Shown: positions 23,913 to 34,371, counted from the stretch's first letter. The stretch: 64,000 nt of DNA from [Ruminococcus] torques ATCC 27756 (GCF_000153925.1 NZ_DS264364.1:25086-89085); one strand, 5' to 3'. Made by a program: numbers and translations. Notes: generated by a model not told the origin, from the sequence alone.

Positions 23913-26900
23913 ATGAGTTTTGCACATTTGCATGTCCATACAGAATACAGTCTTCTGGATGGTTCTAACAAGATAAAAGAATATGTTGCAAGAGTGAAAG
24001 AGCTTGGGATGAACAGTGCGGCGATCACCGATCACGGAGTAATGTACGGAGTGATTGATTTTTACAGAGAGGCGAAAAGTCAGGGAATTAATCCGATCTT
24101 GGGGTGTGAAGTTTATGTCGCGCCGAATTCCCGTTTTGACAGAGAAGTGACCGGAGGAGAAGACAGGTATTATCACCTTGTACTTCTTGCGGAAAATAAC
24201 GAAGGTTATGCCAATCTTATGAAAATCGTATCAAAAGGCTTTGTCGAGGGATACTATTACAAACCCCGTGTAGATAAAGAACTTCTCAGAAAATATCACA
24301 GCGGCATTATCGCGCTGAGCGCCTGCCTGGCAGGCGAGGTGTCGAGATATCTGATGAAAGGCTTATATGACGAAGCGAAGAAAGCTGCGTTGGAGTACAG
24401 AGATATCTTTGGAAAAGATCATTTTTATTTAGAACTGCAGGATCACGGTCTGCCTGATCAGGGTCTTGTAAATCAACAGCTTTTGAAAATGTCCCGGGAA
24501 ACTGGGATCGAACTTGTGGCGACGAATGATGTGCATTATACTTATGCGAAAGACGAAAAAGCGCATGATATCCTTTTGTGTATCCAGACAGGGAAAAGGC
24601 TGGCGGATGAGAACAGGATGAGATATGAAGGCGGACAGTATTACATCAAGTCTGAAGAAGAGATGAAAAGTCTTTTTCCGTATGCGCTTCAGGCGCTTGA
24701 AAATACGCAGAAGATTGCGGACCGCTGTTTAGTGGAGATTGAGTTCGGGGTAACAAAGCTTCCCAAATATGACGTCCCGGACGGATATACATCGTGGGAA
24801 TACTTACGGAAACTGTGTTACGAAGGACTTGAGAAACGCTATGCAGAACGGGCGGATGAACTTCGGGAACGGCTTGATTATGAATTGGGCACGATCAAAA
24901 ATATGGGGTATGTAGACTATTTCCTGATCGTGTGGGATTTTATAAAATATGCGAAAGATCATGGGATCGCAGTCGGACCGGGCCGGGGGTCTGCAGCGGG
25001 AAGTATTGTTTCCTACTGCCTGGGAATTACGACGATCGACCCGATCAGATATCAGCTTTTGTTCGAGCGTTTTTTAAATCCCGAACGTGTTTCTATGCCC
25101 GATATCGACGTTGACTTTTGTTATGAACGCAGACAGGAAGTGATCGATTATGTTGTGGGAAAATACGGAAAAGACAGAGTGGTTCAGATCGTGACATTCG
25201 GAACGCTGGCGGCAAGAGGTGTGATTCGAGATGTGGGGCGTGTGATGGATATGCCGTATGCTTTTGTCGATTCGATTGCGAAGATGATACCGCAGGAGCC
25301 GAAGATGACGATTGAAAAAGCGTTGAAGGTAAATCCTGAACTGCGCAAGATGTGTGAAGATGATGAGGAAGTAAAATATCTTATCGAGATGGCGAAAAGA
25401 CTGGAAGGACTTCCGAGACATAGTTCTATGCATGCGGCCGGAGTCGTGATCAGTCAGAAGTCTGTTGACGAATATGTGCCGTTGTCGAGAGCGGCGGACG
25501 GCTCGGTGACGACCCAGTTTACGATGACGACACTGGAACAGCTCGGACTTTTGAAAATGGATTTTCTGGGACTTCGTACGTTGACGGTTATACAAAATGC
25601 GGTTCTTATGGCGAGAAAAAAAGATCCTTCGGTAAATATGGACACGCTGGATTATGATGATAAAAAAGTGCTTGAATATATCGGGACCGGAAAAACAGAC
25701 GGCATCTTCCAGTTGGAAAGCGCGGGAATGAAAAGCTTTATGAAAGAGCTGAAACCGAACAGTCTGGAAGATATGATCGCCGGAATCTCTCTATATCGCC
25801 CCGGTCCGATGGATTTTATTCCGCAGTACATCAAAGGGAAAAACGACGCCTCTTCAATTTCATATGACTGCCCGCAGTTAGAGCCGATCCTGAATTCGAC
25901 ATACGGCTGTATCGTTTATCAGGAACAGGTCATGCAGATCGTTCGCGACCTTGCGGGATATTCCCTCGGAAGAAGCGATCTTTTGAGGCGCGCCATGTCA
26001 AAGAAAAAAGGCGAAGAGATGAAACGGGAACGGCAGATTTTCCTGTACGGTGACGAGGCTTCCGGTATTCCGGGATGTGTAAAAAACGGAATTGACGAGC
26101 AGGTTGCGAATAAGATTTATGATGAGATGCTTGACTTTGCAAACTATGCGTTTAATAAGTCGCATGCGGCCGCATATGCGGTTGTGGCATATCAGACTGC
26201 GTGGCTGAAATATTATTATCCTGTTGAATATATGGCGGCTCTTATGACATCGGTGATAGACAATCCGTCGAAAGTAGCTGAATATATTTATGCAAGCCGG
26301 CAGATGGGCATTCAGATCCTTCCTCCTGACATTAATAACGGAGAAGCGGATTTTTCGGTTGACGAAGGGAATATAAGATACGGGCTGTCTGCGATCAAAA
26401 GTGTCGGGAGACCGGTTGTTAGGGCGATGCTCGAAGAACGCAGGACATTTGGTCCATATAAAAATCTTGAAGATTTTATTACCCGTGTTTCATCGAAAGA
26501 AGGACTGAACAAGAGAACTATTGAAAATCTGATCAAAGCAGGGGCGTTGGATACTTTAGGCGGAACCCGAAAACAATTCATGAGTATTTATATTCAGATC
26601 ATGGATCATGTGAATCAGGAGAAAAAATATTCCATGTCCGGTCAAATGAGTTTGTTTGATCTTGTGGGAGAAGAAGAAAAGGCGGATTTTCAGATCAGAA
26701 TGCCTGATGTAGGCGAGTATTCAAAAGAAAATAAGCTTGCGTTTGAAAAAGAGGTGCTCGGCGTTTATATAAGCGGTCATCCGCTTGAGGAGCACGAGGA
26801 GAGATGGCGGCGGATGATTTCGGCTACAACGGCAGATTTTCAGTTTGACGAGGAGCTGAATAGAACGAAGGTGCATGACGGAGAAAAGTCGGTTGTCGGA

Positions 26901-27386
26901 GGGATGATCGTTGACAAGACGGTCAAGTACACAAAGACGAATCAGGTGATGGCGTTCCTTACGCTGGAAGATTTGCTCGGCACTGTGGAAGTTGTTATTT
27001 TTCCGAGAGATTACGAGAAAAATCGTCAATGGCTTGAAATAAACGAGAAAGTGTTTATCAGCGGAAGGGTTTCGGAAGAAGACGAGAAGGCAAGTAAGCT
27101 GATCTGTGAGAAAGTGATCCCCTTTGAGAGGACAAAACGAGAATTGTGGATTCAATTTCCGGATAAAGAGACGTTTCTTGATGAAGAACAGATCGTTTAC
27201 GGATACCTGGCAGATTCGGAAGGCGAAGACGAGGTTATTATATATTGCGCAAAAGAACGGGCAGTGAAACGACTGCCGAAAAACCGGAATATTCAGATCA
27301 ATGAGCAGGTTTTAAGCAGGTTAATGAACCATTTCGGTGAAAGTCGGGTAAAAGTGGTTGAAAAAGCTATTGAAAACCACTTCTAA
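23913..27386 (+). CDS. dnaE: DNA polymerase III alpha subunit (DnaE)
   Basis: A 1157-residue replicative polymerase subunit. The PHP domain is N-terminal (FAHLHVHTEYSLLDG, ITDHGVMYG). The polymerase core has GPGRGSAAGSIVSYCLG and the catalytic aspartates in MPDIDVDF near residue 395, then HSSMHAAGVVIS and YRPGPMDFIP. Helix-hairpin-helix follows (LEDFITRVSSKEGLNKRTIE), then a C-terminal OB fold (VVGGMIVDKTVKYTKTNQ). Length is that of DnaE1/DnaE3-type enzymes. In Clostridia it works beside PolC. GAGGTGAAAG precedes the start. Confidence 0.97.
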   Translation: MSFAHLHVHTEYSLLDGSNKIKEYVARVKELGMNSAAITDHGVMYGVIDFYREAKSQGINPILGCEVYVAPNSRFDREVTGGEDRYYHLVLLAENNEGYANLMKIVSKGFVEGYYYKPRVDKELLRKYHSGIIALSACLAGEVSRYLMKGLYDEAKKAALEYRDIFGKDHFYLELQDHGLPDQGLVNQQLLKMSRETGIELVATNDVHYTYAKDEKAHDILLCIQTGKRLADENRMRYEGGQYYIKSEEEMKSLFPYALQALENTQKIADRCLVEIEFGVTKLPKYDVPDGYTSWEYLRKLCYEGLEKRYAERADELRERLDYELGTIKNMGYVDYFLIVWDFIKYAKDHGIAVGPGRGSAAGSIVSYCLGITTIDPIRYQLLFERFLNPERVSMPDIDVDFCYERRQEVIDYVVGKYGKDRVVQIVTFGTLAARGVIRDVGRVMDMPYAFVDSIAKMIPQEPKMTIEKALKVNPELRKMCEDDEEVKYLIEMAKRLEGLPRHSSMHAAGVVISQKSVDEYVPLSRAADGSVTTQFTMTTLEQLGLLKMDFLGLRTLTVIQNAVLMARKKDPSVNMDTLDYDDKKVLEYIGTGKTDGIFQLESAGMKSFMKELKPNSLEDMIAGISLYRPGPMDFIPQYIKGKNDASSISYDCPQLEPILNSTYGCIVYQEQVMQIVRDLAGYSLGRSDLLRRAMSKKKGEEMKRERQIFLYGDEASGIPGCVKNGIDEQVANKIYDEMLDFANYAFNKSHAAAYAVVAYQTAWLKYYYPVEYMAALMTSVIDNPSKVAEYIYASRQMGIQILPPDINNGEADFSVDEGNIRYGLSAIKSVGRPVVRAMLEERRTFGPYKNLEDFITRVSSKEGLNKRTIENLIKAGALDTLGGTRKQFMSIYIQIMDHVNQEKKYSMSGQMSLFDLVGEEEKADFQIRMPDVGEYSKENKLAFEKEVLGVYISGHPLEEHEERWRRMISATTADFQFDEELNRTKVHDGEKSVVGGMIVDKTVKYTKTNQVMAFLTLEDLLGTVEVVIFPRDYEKNRQWLEINEKVFISGRVSEEDEKASKLICEKVIPFERTKRELWIQFPDKETFLDEEQIVYGYLADSEGEDEVIIYCAKERAVKRLPKNRNIQINEQVLSRLMNHFGESRVKVVEKAIENHF

Positions 27387-27476
27387 ATAATGTAGAATAA
27401 TTTTCGACTATTGTTAAAAAAATTACAATGAATAAATATTATTAATAGCGACACTTTGCAGAAAGGTGGAAAAATC

Positions 27477-28487
27477 ATGGCAGAGAATCAAAAAGAAAAG
27501 TACTTAGAGGAGATTGAAGATCAGATCCGTACAATCGGAGTTCTTACAAGCGGCGGTGATGCGCCGGGTATGAACGCGGCTATTCGTGCAGTCGTAAGAA
27601 CGGCGCTTTCAAGAGGACTGAAAGTGCGTGGTATCAGAAGAGGATTTCACGGACTTTTGAAGGAGGAGATCATTGATCTTTCAGCGCGCGATGTGTCTGA
27701 GAAGATCCAGCGCGGAGGTACGTTCCTTCAGACGGCGCGTTGTAAATCTATGCGTACGGAAGAAGGACAGCAGAAAGCGGCTGCAATCTGTAAAAAATAC
27801 GGTATCGACGGACTTGTAGTTATCGGAGGAGACGGTTCTTTTGCCGGAGCTCAGAAACTTGCGAACCTCGGCGTAAATACGATCGGCATTCCGGGAACGA
27901 TCGATCTTGATATTGCCTGCACAGATTACACGATCGGATTTGATACTGCTGTAAATACGGCGATGGAAGCGATCGATAAAGTACGTGATACTTCGACGTC
28001 TCATGAAAGATGCAGCATCATCGAAGTTATGGGGCGTGACGCGGGATATCTTGCTTTGTGGTGCGGTATTGCCAATGGAGCAGAACGTATCCTTATGCCG
28101 GAAGAGCATGACTTTGACGAGCAGGAGATCATTGATGATATTTTGAAAAATAAAAAACGCGGTAAGAAAAATTACATTATCATCAATGCGGAAGGTATCG
28201 GCGATTCGATCAACATGGCAAAGAGAATCGAGGCGGCGACGGGTATTGAGACGAGAGCGACTATTCTCGGACATATGCAGCGTGGAGGAAGCCCGACATG
28301 TAAAGACAGAGTATATGCTTCGATCATGGGATCTATGGCAGTTGATCTTCTTTGTCAGGGAAAAACAAACCGTGTAGTAGGATATAAGAACGGCGAGTAT
28401 GTAGACTATGATATCGAAGAAGCTCTGGCTATGAAAAAAACAGTATCCGAGTATCAGTACGAAGTGGCAAAAACACTTGCACTGTAA
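27477..28487 (+). CDS. pfkA: ATP-dependent 6-phosphofructokinase
   Basis: A 336-residue glycolytic enzyme that phosphorylates fructose-6-phosphate. Motifs are GVLTSGGDAPGMNAAIRAVV, VVIGGDGSFAGA (GGDG, as in ATP-using enzymes), PGTIDLDIACTDYTIGFDTA with the catalytic TID, and LGHMQRGGSPT. The usual PGTIDND is PGTIDLD here, a mild change. There is a slightly longer N-terminus than Bacillus PfkA. The ATG at 27477 follows GAAAGGTGG; the frame is open seven codons further up without need. The terminator at 28518 follows. Confidence 0.96.
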   Translation: MAENQKEKYLEEIEDQIRTIGVLTSGGDAPGMNAAIRAVVRTALSRGLKVRGIRRGFHGLLKEEIIDLSARDVSEKIQRGGTFLQTARCKSMRTEEGQQKAAAICKKYGIDGLVVIGGDGSFAGAQKLANLGVNTIGIPGTIDLDIACTDYTIGFDTAVNTAMEAIDKVRDTSTSHERCSIIEVMGRDAGYLALWCGIANGAERILMPEEHDFDEQEIIDDILKNKKRGKKNYIIINAEGIGDSINMAKRIEAATGIETRATILGHMQRGGSPTCKDRVYASIMGSMAVDLLCQGKTNRVVGYKNGEYVDYDIEEALAMKKTVSEYQYEVAKTLAL

Positions 28488-28517
28488 GAAAAAACAGACA
28501 TATATTTCTAAAAACAT

Positions 28518-28539
28518 GCCGGTATAAATTTATACCGGC
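28518..28539 (+). terminator. Hairpin after pfkA
   Basis: GCCGGTATAAA pairs perfectly with TTTATACCGGC, followed by TGTTTG; a short T-run makes it a moderate terminator. It lies just before murI. Confidence 0.6.
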
Positions 28540-28561
28540 TGTTTGCACGATGGAGGGAATC

Positions 28562-29389
28562 ATGCAAATGGACTGCAAAAAGACCGCGCCTGTCGGAGTT
28601 TTTGATTCCGGAGTGGGCGGACTTACGGTTGCGAGGGAGATTTCCCGGCAGCTTCCGAATGAAAATATCGTATACTTTGGAGACACGGCAAGAGTTCCGT
28701 ACGGAAGTAAGTCGCAGAATACAATCATCCGTTTTTCAGAGCAGATTATACGCTTTTTGAAAACAAAGCAGGTAAAAGCGATCGTTATTGCCTGTAATAC
28801 GGCGAGCGCTTTGGCGCTGGATGCCGTGAGAGATGAATTTGATATCCCTATCATGGGTGTTGTGATCCCGGGCGCAAGAGCGGCTGTAGAGACAACCCGG
28901 AATCAGAAAGTCGGAGTTATAGGAACGGATGCGACTGTACAGAGCGGAATGTACACGAAAGTCATCCAAAGCATGGCTCCGGATATTGAAGTGATCGAAA
29001 AGGCATGTCCGCTGTTTGTTCCGCTGGTGGAAGAAGGGTTTAAGGAACATGTTGTTACAGAAGAAGTGATCGAATATTATTTGGAGTCAATGCGGCACAC
29101 ACAGATTGACGCTATGATTTTGGGGTGCACCCACTACCCTCTTCTTAGATCTAAGATCCGCGATTATCTCGGAGAGGAGATCAAGATTGTGAATCCGGCA
29201 TATGAAACGGCTATGGATCTGAAAAAGCTTTTGTATGAAAAAGAAATGGCAAATGACGGGACAGATGCACAGCACAGTGTATACTCCTTTTATGTAAGTG
29301 ATGCGGCGGAAAAATTCCGCAGATTCGCAAATACAGTAATGCCGTTTGACGTGCCGACAACGAATGTAGTGAATATTGAGGAGTATTAG
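28562..29389 (+). CDS. murI: Glutamate racemase
   Basis: Makes D-glutamate for peptidoglycan. The 275-residue protein has GVFDSGVGGLTVAREI, YFGDTARVPYGSKS, and the two catalytic cysteines in IACNTASA and LGCTHYPLL. Length is normal. The ATG at 28562 is placed after TGGAGGGAATC; an ATG four codons upstream overlaps the ribosome site. Its stop codon lies one base before the next gene's start region, so the two are probably co-transcribed. Confidence 0.95.
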   Translation: MQMDCKKTAPVGVFDSGVGGLTVAREISRQLPNENIVYFGDTARVPYGSKSQNTIIRFSEQIIRFLKTKQVKAIVIACNTASALALDAVRDEFDIPIMGVVIPGARAAVETTRNQKVGVIGTDATVQSGMYTKVIQSMAPDIEVIEKACPLFVPLVEEGFKEHVVTEEVIEYYLESMRHTQIDAMILGCTHYPLLRSKIRDYLGEEIKIVNPAYETAMDLKKLLYEKEMANDGTDAQHSVYSFYVSDAAEKFRRFANTVMPFDVPTTNVVNIEEY

Positions 29390-29393
29390 ATTG

Positions 29394-29879
29394 ATGACAA
29401 AAGATGTATTAGTCAGCATTTCGGGGAAACATATCGATATTATGGACGATCCTGCAAGGGGATATGAAGTCGGAGAAGATGGGATTGAAGTTGTGACTCC
29501 GGCAAATTATTACTGCCGGAATGGAAAACATTATATTCTCTATGATGAAGTTCTTGAAGGAATGGCAGGCACGATTAAAAATAAGATCAAGATCACGGGA
29601 ACGGACTGTCTTGAAATTATGAAAAGCGGAGTTACTTCCTCTCATATGGTATTTGAAAAAAATAAAAAAAATCTGACATATTATAAGACACCTTATGGTC
29701 AGATGCTGGTAGGCGTAAATACAAAAAATATGGAGATCAGCGTAGACGAAGATCAGATCGGCGTTAAAGTCGCTTATGAATTAGATGTAAATCACGAACC
29801 TATGGCAGACTGTCGCATTAATATGAGCATTGTGCCGCGAAACAGTAAAGGGGTCTCCATGCAGCTGGATATCCGGTAG
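29394..29879 (+). CDS. DUF1934 (YwiB-like) beta-barrel protein
   Basis: A 161-residue protein of the DUF1934 family: VLVSISGKHIDIMD at the start, the central YILYDEVLEGMAGTIKNKIK, and GQMLVGVNTKNMEISVDED, ending in lipocalin-like strands (VAYELDVNHEPMADCRINMS). No signal peptide. Function is unknown, although members are often encoded near argS or murI. The start ATG at 29394 is preceded by TGAGGAG inside the end of murI. Confidence 0.82.
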   Translation: MTKDVLVSISGKHIDIMDDPARGYEVGEDGIEVVTPANYYCRNGKHYILYDEVLEGMAGTIKNKIKITGTDCLEIMKSGVTSSHMVFEKNKKNLTYYKTPYGQMLVGVNTKNMEISVDEDQIGVKVAYELDVNHEPMADCRINMSIVPRNSKGVSMQLDIR

Positions 29880-29893
29880 GAAAGAAAAATAAC

Positions 29894-29946
29894 AAAAAAC
29901 AGACGCAGCAGAAAAGGAATATTCCTTCGTGACGTCTGTTTTTTTG
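29894..29946. terminator. Bidirectional terminator between convergent genes
   Basis: AAAAAACAGACG pairs with CGTCTGTTTTTT, with an inner GGAATATTCC. The A- and T-runs at the two sides suit both strands. Confidence 0.85.
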
Positions 29947-29954
29947 CTTTTTAA

Positions 29955-30386
29955 TTATTTTTTGAAAAATCCTTTTTTCTTTTCAGGCTGTTCGATAGAA
30001 CCGCCGCGTACGCTTTTGATCTCTGTTATGTAGAGTCCGCTTACAACCGCTTTGACTTCTTTTTTCACCGGAAGAACTTCAAACACTTTGTTCTCGCACA
30101 TAAGAGTCATGATCTTTGCGCCGATCTTTGCTTTTACGACCGGAACTTTTGTACGGCGAAGATACTTCGGCGTATTGTCTACGACCATCTGCGGAAGTCC
30201 CGCTTCTTTTAATCTTAGTTTCTTTTTATCGATGATGAGCATGCTGACAACTTGTGCCGCCGCTGCCATCTGCTCCTGCTGTTCCGCCTGTTTTTTCTCG
30301 GCCTTCTTTCCGAAAATGTAAAGACCGACGAGCACCCCGATCAATATCACGAGAATGACGATCATCACAATGGTGAATGTACTCAT
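29955..30386 (-). CDS. Membrane-anchored protein of unknown function
   Basis: A 143-residue protein: one N-terminal transmembrane helix (FTIVMIVILVILIGVLVGLY) followed by a basic cytoplasmic part. A short coiled coil (AEKKQAEQQEQMAAAAQVV) precedes a small beta-rich domain (RTKVPVVKAKIGAKIMTLMC, VLPVKKEVKAVVSGLYIT). The tail is lysine-rich (EKKKGFFKK). I recognise no named family; similar genes occur in Lachnospiraceae. TAGGAGGAGTTGTC precedes the start. It ends against the terminator shared with the DUF1934 gene. Confidence 0.75.
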   Translation of the reverse strand: MSTFTIVMIVILVILIGVLVGLYIFGKKAEKKQAEQQEQMAAAAQVVSMLIIDKKKLRLKEAGLPQMVVDNTPKYLRRTKVPVVKAKIGAKIMTLMCENKVFEVLPVKKEVKAVVSGLYITEIKSVRGGSIEQPEKKKGFFKK

Positions 30387-30555
30387 GACAACTCCTCCTA
30401 AATCCTACTGTATAATGTTATTTTCCGCATTTACGCAAATATCATTGTAACATTGTTTTTTGTGTAGTGCAAGTAAAAAGGGGTTTACTTTTGAGTAGGT
30501 GAACGAGTATACTGTTATAGTACATGAAAGTACATAAAAAGGAGTTATATTATTT

Positions 30556-32031
30556 ATGGCAGAAATGATTTGGAACGCAGCGGTGAGTGTCTATAATTTT
30601 ATTATGGATAATATTGTTCTGATCAATATTTTCCTTGCGCTGGTCATCGTCTTTTTTCAGCGCAGATCCCCGCAGACTGTTTGGACATGGCTGCTTTTGC
30701 TTTATTTTATACCGATCCTCGGATTTGTTATGTATTTGATCATCGGACAGGATTTCCACAAGAGCAGGATGTTTAAAGCAAAAGAGATCGAAGGTGAACT
30801 AAAATATGCAGTCCGGCGGCAGGAGGAGACGATTTATTATAAACGGCTTCGCATGGCGAATCCGGAGATGTCAAGGTTTAAAGATCTGATTCTTTATAAT
30901 CTGGAAGCCGGGGAAGCGGTTCTGACAGATAATAACGATATTCGCGTTTATACGGACGGAAAAGAGAAGTTCCGTGCGCTTATAGAAGAGATGAAGCAGG
31001 CGAAGAGATATATCCACATGCAGTATTACATTATCCGCAACGATGAATTGTGGCAGGAAGTAGAGAAGGTACTTATTCAAAAAGCGAGAGAAGGCGTGGA
31101 AGTTCGTGTCCTTTTTGACAGTATGGGATGCAGAACGATGAAAAACCGTGACTGGGAGCGCCTCGAAAAAGAAGGAATTCAAGTTGCGGAATTCTTCCCG
31201 GCGCTGCTTGGGCAGCTGCAGCTTCGTGTGAATTACCGGAATCACAGAAAAATCGTTGTTATTGACGGAAGAGTCGGTTTTGTAGGAGGATTTAACGTCG
31301 GAAGAGAGTATCTCGGACGGGATAAGAAATTCGGTTATTGGCGGGATACCCATCTGTGTATCGAAGGCGCGGCGGTAACGTCGCTGGCAGTCCGGTTTGT
31401 TCTCGATTGGAATTATGCGGCGAAAGAAAACTTGTTTTTAGAAGATTCATTGTTTGAAATTCCGCAATATACGAGAAACGGAAGAGATCCGGTGCAGATC
31501 ATATCAAGCGGACCGGACTCGAAAACGAAGATGATCCACGACAATTACTTACGACTTATTCATAGGGCACAGGATCATGTCTATATCCAGACGCCGTACT
31601 TTATACCGGACGATTCGATCTTGGACGCTTTGAAAATCGCCGCAAAATCAGGCGTTGATGTGCGGATCATGATACCGTGCAAGCCGGATCATCCGTTTGT
31701 TTACTGGGCGACTTACTCTTATATCGGAGAGATGGTTGCCGCCGGAGCAAAATGCTATGTGTACAACAACGGATTTCTTCACGCTAAGACATTGAGTATC
31801 GACGGCATGGTCGCATGTGTCGGAACGGCAAATATGGACTTTCGGAGTTTTGGGTTGAATTTTGAGGTGAACGCAGTGATTTACAGCGAGCGTACAGTAC
31901 AAAGATTGGAACGTGCGTTTGAAAACGATATGACGCTGTGTACGCAGGTGACAAGGAAAGTATATGATGAAAGAGGACTTGTCATAAAAGCGAAAGAACA
32001 GTTTTCGCGCTTGCTTTCCCCGCTTTTGTAA
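30556..32031 (+). CDS. cls: Cardiolipin synthase
   Basis: A 491-residue membrane enzyme that joins two phosphatidylglycerols. Two N-terminal transmembrane helices (IVLINIFLALVIVFF; WTWLLLLYFIPILGFVMYLI) precede two phospholipase D motifs: HRKIVVIDGRVGFVGGFN near residue 232 and HAKTLSIDGMVACVGTAN near residue 411. All HxK(x)4D residues are present. AAAAGGAGTTATATT precedes the start; promoter not resolved. Normal length. Confidence 0.94.
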   Translation: MAEMIWNAAVSVYNFIMDNIVLINIFLALVIVFFQRRSPQTVWTWLLLLYFIPILGFVMYLIIGQDFHKSRMFKAKEIEGELKYAVRRQEETIYYKRLRMANPEMSRFKDLILYNLEAGEAVLTDNNDIRVYTDGKEKFRALIEEMKQAKRYIHMQYYIIRNDELWQEVEKVLIQKAREGVEVRVLFDSMGCRTMKNRDWERLEKEGIQVAEFFPALLGQLQLRVNYRNHRKIVVIDGRVGFVGGFNVGREYLGRDKKFGYWRDTHLCIEGAAVTSLAVRFVLDWNYAAKENLFLEDSLFEIPQYTRNGRDPVQIISSGPDSKTKMIHDNYLRLIHRAQDHVYIQTPYFIPDDSILDALKIAAKSGVDVRIMIPCKPDHPFVYWATYSYIGEMVAAGAKCYVYNNGFLHAKTLSIDGMVACVGTANMDFRSFGLNFEVNAVIYSERTVQRLERAFENDMTLCTQVTRKVYDERGLVIKAKEQFSRLLSPLL

Positions 32032-32172
32032 AAGGATGATAAAGGAAAGATCAGGCGTATATAGATGGAACTCGTACGTGAAAATCAAAAAAACGTACGG
32101 CAAATATGCATGCAGTAAAAATAAATATAAATAAAAGACGCGTATAAAACGCGGACAAAAAAGGAGATTATT

Positions 32173-33283
32173 ATGAAAAAAAGAATTGTATCAATGATGC
32201 TTGCGGCAATGGTGGCTCTTTCCGTTGTAGGATGCGGAAGTAAAACATTGTCAAACGACTATGTAACGGTAAAGCAGTATAAAGGTCTTGAAGTTGCACA
32301 GGTAGAAAAGGTTGAAGTGACAGATGAGCAGGTTGAGCAGTCTGTTCAGGCAAACTTAAATGCGGCGGCAGAAAAAGAGCCGATCAAAGATCGTGCGGCG
32401 GAAAAAGGCGATTGGGTAAACATTGACTATACAGGATATATCGATGATGTGGCATTTGAAGGGGGAACAGCGACGGGATCCGATCTGGAGCTCGGAAGCG
32501 GAAGCTTTATCGGAGCAGAGGGCGGTTATGCCGGATTTGAAGATCAGATCATCGGACACAGTACAGGAGAAGAATTCGATATAGAAGTGAAGTTTTCGGA
32601 TTCTTATCCGGGAACAGATGTGGCAGGAAAAGTTGCACGTTTCCACATCGTATTGAATGAAATTTACAAACAAAACATTCCGGAATTGACAGACGAGTGG
32701 GTGGCAAGCAACAGCAAGACGGCAAAAACAGCGGACGAATACCGCAAAGAAGTCCGTAAACAGATTGAAAGCAGCGCGGAGACAGCAAATGAGACAACAT
32801 TAAAATCAGAGATCCAGGAAGCGCTTCTCGAAGAGATCGATGTGAAAAAATATCCGAAAGACGCTGTGGAAGAACAGAAAAAGCAGATGACAGATTACTA
32901 TACACAGATGGCAGGATTATACGGAATTGAATTGTCTGAGTTCATCACGACATATCTGCAGATGACAGAAGATGAGTTTAATTCAAAAGTAAAAGAAAGC
33001 GCACAGCAGACAGCGGCGTTTGACGAGGCAATTAAACTGATCGCGGAAAAGCAGAAACTTGAGCCGTCAGAAAAAGAATACAAAAGAAAAATTCAAAGAA
33101 TATGCAGAGCAGGCGGGAGCCGATGTGGATGCTTATGTAGAACAGGTTGGAGAAGATGTGCTGAAAGCTGCGATTTTAAGAGACGCTGTGCTTGATTACC
33201 TTGTGGATAATTGTGTTCAGGTAGAAAATTCAGACAGTGATGCCGACAGTAATTCAAATAACAAGGAAGACAGCAGTAAATAA
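32173..33283 (+). CDS. FKBP/trigger-factor-like lipoprotein, frameshifted near the 3' end
   Basis: It starts with a lipoprotein signal (KKRIVSMMLAAMVALSVVGC; the lipid-bearing Cys is the last residue), so it lies outside the membrane. An FKBP-type peptidyl-prolyl isomerase domain follows (GDWVNIDYTGYIDDVAFEGG ... IGHSTGEEFDIEVKF), then a helical trigger-factor C-terminal domain. The original frame changes at the A-run 33082-33085. In the +2 frame the sequence continues sensibly from EKFKEYAEQAGADVDAYVEQ to an acidic Ser/Asn tail ending at 33283. One extra A explains it. In the uncorrected frame the protein would end at 33195 with a nonsense tail. It may be a sequencing error or a real phase change. 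Confidence 0.82.
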
Positions 33284-33404
33284 GATCTGTGCCGGATGCC
33301 GGTAAATGAGATATGTGAAGGCAGGACATGCGCTGCCTGAACCGGATGTGGATCGGGCAGTGTAAAAGCAAAAGAAAGTATTCAGGGAAAAGGAGACAGA
33401 GGCA

Positions 33405-34280
33405 ATGAAAATGGAAAACGAACGGCTCTGTATTGAGATTTCAGAGCATGGGGCTGAGGTTACCCGTATATATGATAAAAAGAAAGAGACGGAACTTCTG
33501 TGGGAGGGAAATCCCACGTATTGGAAAAGACATTCCCCGATCCTTTTCCCGAACGTAGGAAAAACCTATAAAAATAAAGTAAAGATTAACGGAATATCTT
33601 ATCCGACGTCAGGACACGGATTCGCAAGGGATAACGATTTTAAATGCATCTGTACAAAGCCCGATAAGGCAGCGTTTTTGTTCTCATCAGGGGAAGAAAC
33701 AAAAGAAGTATATCCCTTTGATTTTGAACTGATCGTTACATATATTCTCAAAGAAAACAGCCTGATCGTGAAATGGGAAGTGCACAATACCGGAGACGAC
33801 GATATGTATTTTACGATCGGTGGGCATCCGGCTTTCCGTTTTCAAAAAGCGGATGAGAAAAAGACGGATTATAAGTTGAGATTTCCGGATAAAAAGGCAC
33901 TTGAATATATTCTGGTAGATCTCTCCGAATGTGTAGCCGATCCCGGCACAGTGTACAAGCTGGAGCTGGAAGATGGATTCTGCGCTTTGAATGAGGAAAT
34001 GTTTGAACACGACGCACTGATTTTTGACGGCGGTCAGTTTGACGAAGTATGGCTCTGTCACAAAGGTGGAGAACCATATGTAGGCATGAAATGTAAAGGA
34101 TTTCCGAATTTCGGCATTTGGTCTGTGAAAGACGCTCCTTTCGTCTGTCTTGAACCGTGGATGGGACGGTGCGACGATGTCGGCTTTGACAAAGAACTTT
34201 CGGAAAAACCATATATCAATAAAGTGAAGCCGGGAGAGAGCTTTGAACAAAGTTATGAAATATTGACGGCAGAATGTTGA
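33405..34280 (+). CDS. Aldose 1-epimerase-family protein (LacX/GalM-like)
   Basis: A 291-residue beta-sandwich protein: LCIEISEHGAEVTRIYDKKK at the start, HSPILFPNVGKTYK, YPTSGHGFARDNDF, ITIGGHPAFRF-type motif (MYFTIGGHPAFRF) and GIWSVKDAPFVCLEPWMG. The His residues of the family active site (GHGFAR, GGHPAF) are present. It probably inverts the anomeric carbon of hexoses or hexose phosphates; substrate unknown. GGAGACAGAGGCA precedes the ATG. Neighbours do not reveal a pathway. Confidence 0.88.
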   Translation: MKMENERLCIEISEHGAEVTRIYDKKKETELLWEGNPTYWKRHSPILFPNVGKTYKNKVKINGISYPTSGHGFARDNDFKCICTKPDKAAFLFSSGEETKEVYPFDFELIVTYILKENSLIVKWEVHNTGDDDMYFTIGGHPAFRFQKADEKKTDYKLRFPDKKALEYILVDLSECVADPGTVYKLELEDGFCALNEEMFEHDALIFDGGQFDEVWLCHKGGEPYVGMKCKGFPNFGIWSVKDAPFVCLEPWMGRCDDVGFDKELSEKPYINKVKPGESFEQSYEILTAEC

Positions 34281-34371
34281 TCGGCCGATCAGATAAAATC
34301 GAAAATATATATTGAATATATTTTTGGAAAATACCGATGAAAAGATTCGGTACAGCGGGAGGAAGAAGACA

